In this document: piece after piece, positions 61,113 to 64,000 of the stretch
Numbering within the stretch: position 1 is the first letter of the stretch
Layout of the letters: each line of letters starts with the position of its first letter
Assembly (NCBI GenBank): GCA_937121175.1
Contig: CAKZKD010000004.1
Coordinates: 248,001 to 312,000 of the forward strand
Direction: 5' to 3'
Length of the DNA: 64,000 nucleotides
DNA from: an uncultured Flavobacteriales bacterium
GTDB taxonomy: Bacteria > Bacteroidota > Bacteroidia > Flavobacteriales_G > Salibacteraceae
Translations under genes and position numbers: made by a program
Notes under the pieces: generated by a model
The model's database searches: none
Seen by the model: the letters and a program-made list of their open reading frames with translations, nothing else
What the model was told of the DNA's origin: nothing

Positions 61113-62801
61113 CTAACTCAACCCAGAAATTTTTCCGTCGTTATCAATGTCCATGTGCTCTGACGCTGGTACGACAGGTAAACCTGGCATACGCATCATC
61201 GCTCCAGTAATTGGAATAACGAACCCAGCCCCTGCTGCAAATTCAAACTCACGTACGGTAACTCTAAAACCAGTTGGTCTGCCAATCAACTTATCGTTAT
61301 CCGAGAATGACTTTTGTGTTTTCGCCATACAAATTGGTAGCTTATCCAAACCAAGTGTGTAAATACGTTTTAAATCCAACAACGCCTTTCCTTGATAATC
61401 AACACCATCAGCTCCGTATACCTTCTTGGCAATAGTTTCAACTTTTTCTTCAATGGATAAATTCCAGTCGTAAAGTGCTTCGAAATTATTTCCAGCTCCT
61501 TCAATATTTTCAACCACGGCTGTTGCCAAATCTTTTGTTCCTTCTCCTCCGTTTGCCCAGCCTTTGCTAACTACAGCTTTCACACCCATTTTAGCACAGG
61601 CCTCTTGTACAAATTTGATTTCATCTTCTCCGTCCCCAGTTCTATGGTTAATAGCTACCACCGGAGTAATTCCGAATTGCTTCGCATTTTCAATGTGCTT
61701 TTCAAGGTTCGGGAAACCTCGCTCTACTCTTTCGACGCTAACATCGCCGTACTCTTCTGTTTTAGCACCACCATGATGGCGTAGCGCACGAATCGTAGCC
61801 ACTAATACAATTGTTTTAGGTTTCAATCCAGCGTATCCGCACTTAATATCTAAGAATTTTTCCGCACCCAAATCAGATCCGAATCCTGCCTCTGTTACTA
61901 CATAATCGCTTAAGGTCAAGCCCATTTTTGTAGCGATAATCGTGTTCGTTCCTTGCGCAATGTTTGCAAATGGACCACCATGAATAATTGCTGGATTTCC
62001 TTCTAAAGTTTGAACTAAGTTTGGTTTAATAGCATCTTTTAAAAGAATTGCCATTGCGTTTTGAGCATTCAAGTCTCTAGCGTAAATTGGTTTTCTATCA
62101 TAAGTAAACCCTACAAAAATATCACCCAATCTTTTCTTTAAATCTTCTCGGTCGTTACTCATACAAAGTATGGCCATCACCTCTGAAGCAGGGGTAATGT
62201 TAAACCCATCTTGCCTTGGAATGCCATTTCCAATACCACCCAAACCGATAGTAATATCTCGCAGAGACCTATCGTTCATATCCATTACCCTTTTCCAATA
62301 AATTCTTCTTGGGTCCAAACCCAGATTCCTTGTTTGGCTCTGAATATTATTATCAATTAAAGCAGAAAGCAAATTGTTGGCTTTTTCAATTGCTGAAAAA
62401 TCTCCGGTAAAATGAAGGTTTATATCCTCCATTGGAACTACTTGCGAATAACCACCACCAGCTGCACCACCTTTTATTCCGAAAACGGGTCCTAAAGAAG
62501 GTTCTCGTAAAACTACAGTTGCTTGTTTTCCTATTTTATTCAATCCCTCTGTAAGACCGATAGAAACCGTTGTTTTTCCTTCACCTGCGGGTGTGGGTGT
62601 TAAAGCTGTAACTAATATTAGATTGTTCTCCTTGGCCTTATTTTCGTCAATAAGGTTTAATGGAAGTTTCGCTTTGTACTTTCCATAATGCTCCAAATCA
62701 TCAACACCTATATTCAACTTAGAAGCAATATCGTTGATGTGCTGCATTTTCGCAGCTTGTGCAATCTCTATATCTGAACCTACTTTTCTTTCTGTACTCA
62801 T
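61113..62801 (-). CDS. fhs: Formate-tetrahydrofolate ligase
   Basis: A 562-residue ATP-dependent enzyme that makes 10-formyl-tetrahydrofolate from formate in one-carbon metabolism. Seen: the ATP-binding loop TPTPAGEGKTTVSIGL (about 62-77), GPVFGIKGGAAGGGYSQVVPMEDINLHFTGD, GGPFANIAQGTNTIIAT and AGAGFVIPITGAMMRMPGLP near the C-terminus. Length is that of the family. The ATG at 62801 (MSTERKVGSDIEIAQ) is used; the longer frame begins at a TTG. It follows the bestrophin gene by 35 bases on the same strand. Confidence 0.96.
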   Translation of the reverse strand: MSTERKVGSDIEIAQAAKMQHINDIASKLNIGVDDLEHYGKYKAKLPLNLIDENKAKENNLILVTALTPTPAGEGKTTVSIGLTEGLNKIGKQATVVLREPSLGPVFGIKGGAAGGGYSQVVPMEDINLHFTGDFSAIEKANNLLSALIDNNIQSQTRNLGLDPRRIYWKRVMDMNDRSLRDITIGLGGIGNGIPRQDGFNITPASEVMAILCMSNDREDLKKRLGDIFVGFTYDRKPIYARDLNAQNAMAILLKDAIKPNLVQTLEGNPAIIHGGPFANIAQGTNTIIATKMGLTLSDYVVTEAGFGSDLGAEKFLDIKCGYAGLKPKTIVLVATIRALRHHGGAKTEEYGDVSVERVERGFPNLEKHIENAKQFGITPVVAINHRTGDGEDEIKFVQEACAKMGVKAVVSKGWANGGEGTKDLATAVVENIEGAGNNFEALYDWNLSIEEKVETIAKKVYGADGVDYQGKALLDLKRIYTLGLDKLPICMAKTQKSFSDNDKLIGRPTGFRVTVREFEFAAGAGFVIPITGAMMRMPGLPVVPASEHMDIDNDGKISGLS

Positions 62802-62836
62802 AGTTTTTCTATTTGGGAAATACAATAATAATTAAT

Positions 62837-63712
62837 CTAACCTAGCAATATTTCCTCAACATTTGCTTTGATTTTCACACTTAATCCGTCAGTAGGAAGG
62901 TCATTTTCATCGGTACCAAATGGATCTTCAATTTCCTCGGCAATCAACTCAGTACTCACCAATAAATAAAAAAGAATACACGTAATTGGAATCGTCCAAT
63001 AATGCGTGATACTCATTATTCCAAACGGCAAAGTGATTGAATACAAGAAAATAAATTTCTTGATGTACATATTATAAGAATACGGAATTGGAGTATTCTT
63101 AATTCGCTCACAAGCACCAATAATATCCATCAACTCCTTTAATTCTCCATCGATAATCCAAAACTGTTCAACGCTTATGTTATTAGAATTTCTCAGTTCA
63201 TTAAGACGAGCATACATCCGGTTAACAATATGAGCTGGCATGTGTCCTTTGGTTGCCAATTCGGCTTTTAGTCCACCTTCAGGCAATTCCTCAATTTCAT
63301 CCATGATTACTCCTTCGCGCAAATGCTCTTTCATTGCAAAAACGAAATTAGGAACCATCTTAGAAAAGAAGATTTTATCGTCCTCACTATCATCTGGCAA
63401 GCAAGTATTTATTTTAATGGCAATGTTTCTAGAGCAATTTACTAATGCTCCCCACTGCTTTCTACCTTCCCACCATCGGTCGTAAGCGGTATTAGTTCTA
63501 AACACCAAGAAAAGACCTAACACAACTCCTAAAAGAGAGTGAATAGCAGTTCCACCGGGATAGTGAAAATTAAATACATGGTTGAATACGATTACTACCC
63601 CTGTAGTATAAATGAGCAACGTGAGCATAGGCGGCCATAGTTGCTTAAAAATATTTTTACTGTCGTTGTTAAATATGAGTTTTACCCAACTATGCGGATC
63701 GTAATCTACCAT
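62837..63712 (-). CDS. Bestrophin family membrane protein
   Basis: A 291-residue membrane protein of the bestrophin (UPF0187/YneE) family, pentameric anion or cation channels. Seen: membrane segments about 22-45 and 58-73, the family signature FRTNTAYDRWWEGRKQWG (about 70-88) with RTN and RWWEGR, a helical cytoplasmic middle, another hydrophobic pair (about 215-260) and EEIEDPFGTDENDLPTDGL near the C-terminus, which corresponds to the conserved acidic (calcium-clasp-like) region. Bacterial members conduct ions of unknown physiological role. Single ATG start; 48 bases after the partial gene at the edge. Confidence 0.9.
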   Translation of the reverse strand: MVDYDPHSWVKLIFNNDSKNIFKQLWPPMLTLLIYTTGVVIVFNHVFNFHYPGGTAIHSLLGVVLGLFLVFRTNTAYDRWWEGRKQWGALVNCSRNIAIKINTCLPDDSEDDKIFFSKMVPNFVFAMKEHLREGVIMDEIEELPEGGLKAELATKGHMPAHIVNRMYARLNELRNSNNISVEQFWIIDGELKELMDIIGACERIKNTPIPYSYNMYIKKFIFLYSITLPFGIMSITHYWTIPITCILFYLLVSTELIAEEIEDPFGTDENDLPTDGLSVKIKANVEEILLG

Positions 63713-63760
63713 GGTGTTGTTTTAGTATGCCGAAAATAAACATACTCTCAAGGTTGGCAA

Positions 63761-64000
63761 CTACGAAACGTAATGCTCGATAATTTCTCCGTCCGAATTC
63801 TTAGTGAAGAAGACAGAAGAATTATTATTTCTGCTGTTCAAATAGCTGGTGTAATCATCCGAAAAACTCATTCGTTTTTCGATGGTTGTAATGAAATTCC
63901 CATTCAATCCCATAAGCATTTCACAAGCCTCACGAACACCGTGTTCACCACCGCTGTATGCCGTAATGTAATCGGCAAGCTCATGATGTCTAACGTATTC
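63761..64000 (-). CDS. Partial protein at right edge, unknown
   Basis: The last 79 codons and TAG stop of a minus-strand gene that continues beyond the window. Visible C-terminal residues include YVRHHELADYITAYSGGEHG and VREACEMLMGLNGNFITTIEK, ending in DGEIIEHYVS. No family recognised; no membrane segment in the visible part. Coding is supported by the uninterrupted frame from the edge and by the gene spacing to the bestrophin gene. Confidence 0.55.
   Translation of the reverse strand, partial: EYVRHHELADYITAYSGGEHGVREACEMLMGLNGNFITTIEKRMSFSDDYTSYLNSRNNNSSVFFTKNSDGEIIEHYVS

Noticed and set aside
1-64000. CRISPR arrays, tRNA, rRNA and prophage
   Set aside because: No regularly spaced direct repeats of CRISPR type, no T-loop signature other than that of tmRNA, and no phage structural or integrase genes were seen on either strand.

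Overview
The window is AT-rich chromosomal DNA from a member of the Bacteroidota, most likely a free-living, probably aquatic member of the Flavobacteriales or a close relative. The grounds are: a tmRNA whose tag reads GENNYALAA; many promoters of the Bacteroidota type (TAnnTTTG at -7); several secreted proteins ending in type IX secretion (T9SS) sorting domains (types A and B); a TonB-dependent receptor paired with a DUF4249 lipoprotein; WG-repeat, DUF1573, DUF6787 and CBU_0592-like proteins; and a fused IcmF-type acyl-CoA mutase. No rRNA, tRNA, CRISPR array, prophage or insertion sequence was found.

Layout. 1-4.1 kb: minus-strand operon of a TonB receptor, a DUF4249 lipoprotein, a YwqK/MORN-type secreted protein and a partial gene at the edge. 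4.3-6.6 kb: an S41 processing peptidase and a DUF1573 protein, closed by a terminator. 6.6-8.8 kb: a NarL-type response regulator and a WYL regulator, divergent from a shared promoter region, then an unknown 154-aa protein. 8.9-13.6 kb: an acyltransferase, a conserved protein of unknown role and a T9SS-exported protein. 13.6-25.8 kb: HisC, a bestrophin-like membrane protein, a TerB-like protein, RecQ, a TPR protein and a DinB protein (divergent around a 25-bp palindrome), a large T9SS-exported repeat protein, a TPR/WG-repeat protein and an MFS transporter. 26.1-30.6 kb: IcmF and a PKD/T9SS type B protein.

30.6-40.1 kb is the most unusual region. A minus-strand operon encodes an outer-membrane TPR-YaiO barrel, an inner-membrane-anchored HEAT-repeat protein and a family 2 glycosyltransferase carrying a C-terminal SPOR domain. 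Around it lie a membrane-anchored protein of unknown family, a LytTR response regulator, an Hpt protein whose receiver domain has lost its phospho-acceptor, a single-domain response regulator and a BadF-type (N-acetylglucosamine kinase-like) protein. Together these look like a two-component-controlled exopolysaccharide synthesis and export machine whose synthase is tethered to peptidoglycan; this is inference from domain content and gene order.

40.1-45.4 kb holds a DUF6787 protein, a two-gene ABC transporter, a small membrane protein and a LamG/T9SS protein, followed by a 750-bp non-coding stretch with operator-like inverted repeats and a tandem repeat of about 131 bp. 45.4-53.7 kb is mostly housekeeping: ssrA, a lysine-forming saccharopine dehydrogenase-like enzyme, a GIY-YIG protein flanked by inverted copies of a dispersed repeat, an M48 protease lipoprotein, rpe, pnp, rpsO, accD and fbaB. 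53.8-61.1 kb: a membrane sensor-like propeller protein without kinase, two secreted proteins (one with a calcium-binding repeat ladder) and a divergent TPR/PD40/OmpA protein. 61.1-64 kb: fhs, a bestrophin and a partial gene at the right edge.

Many start codons were moved from the longest ORF to an internal ATG, GTG or TTG on the basis of signal peptides, overlaps and promoter position; each case is stated in its entry.
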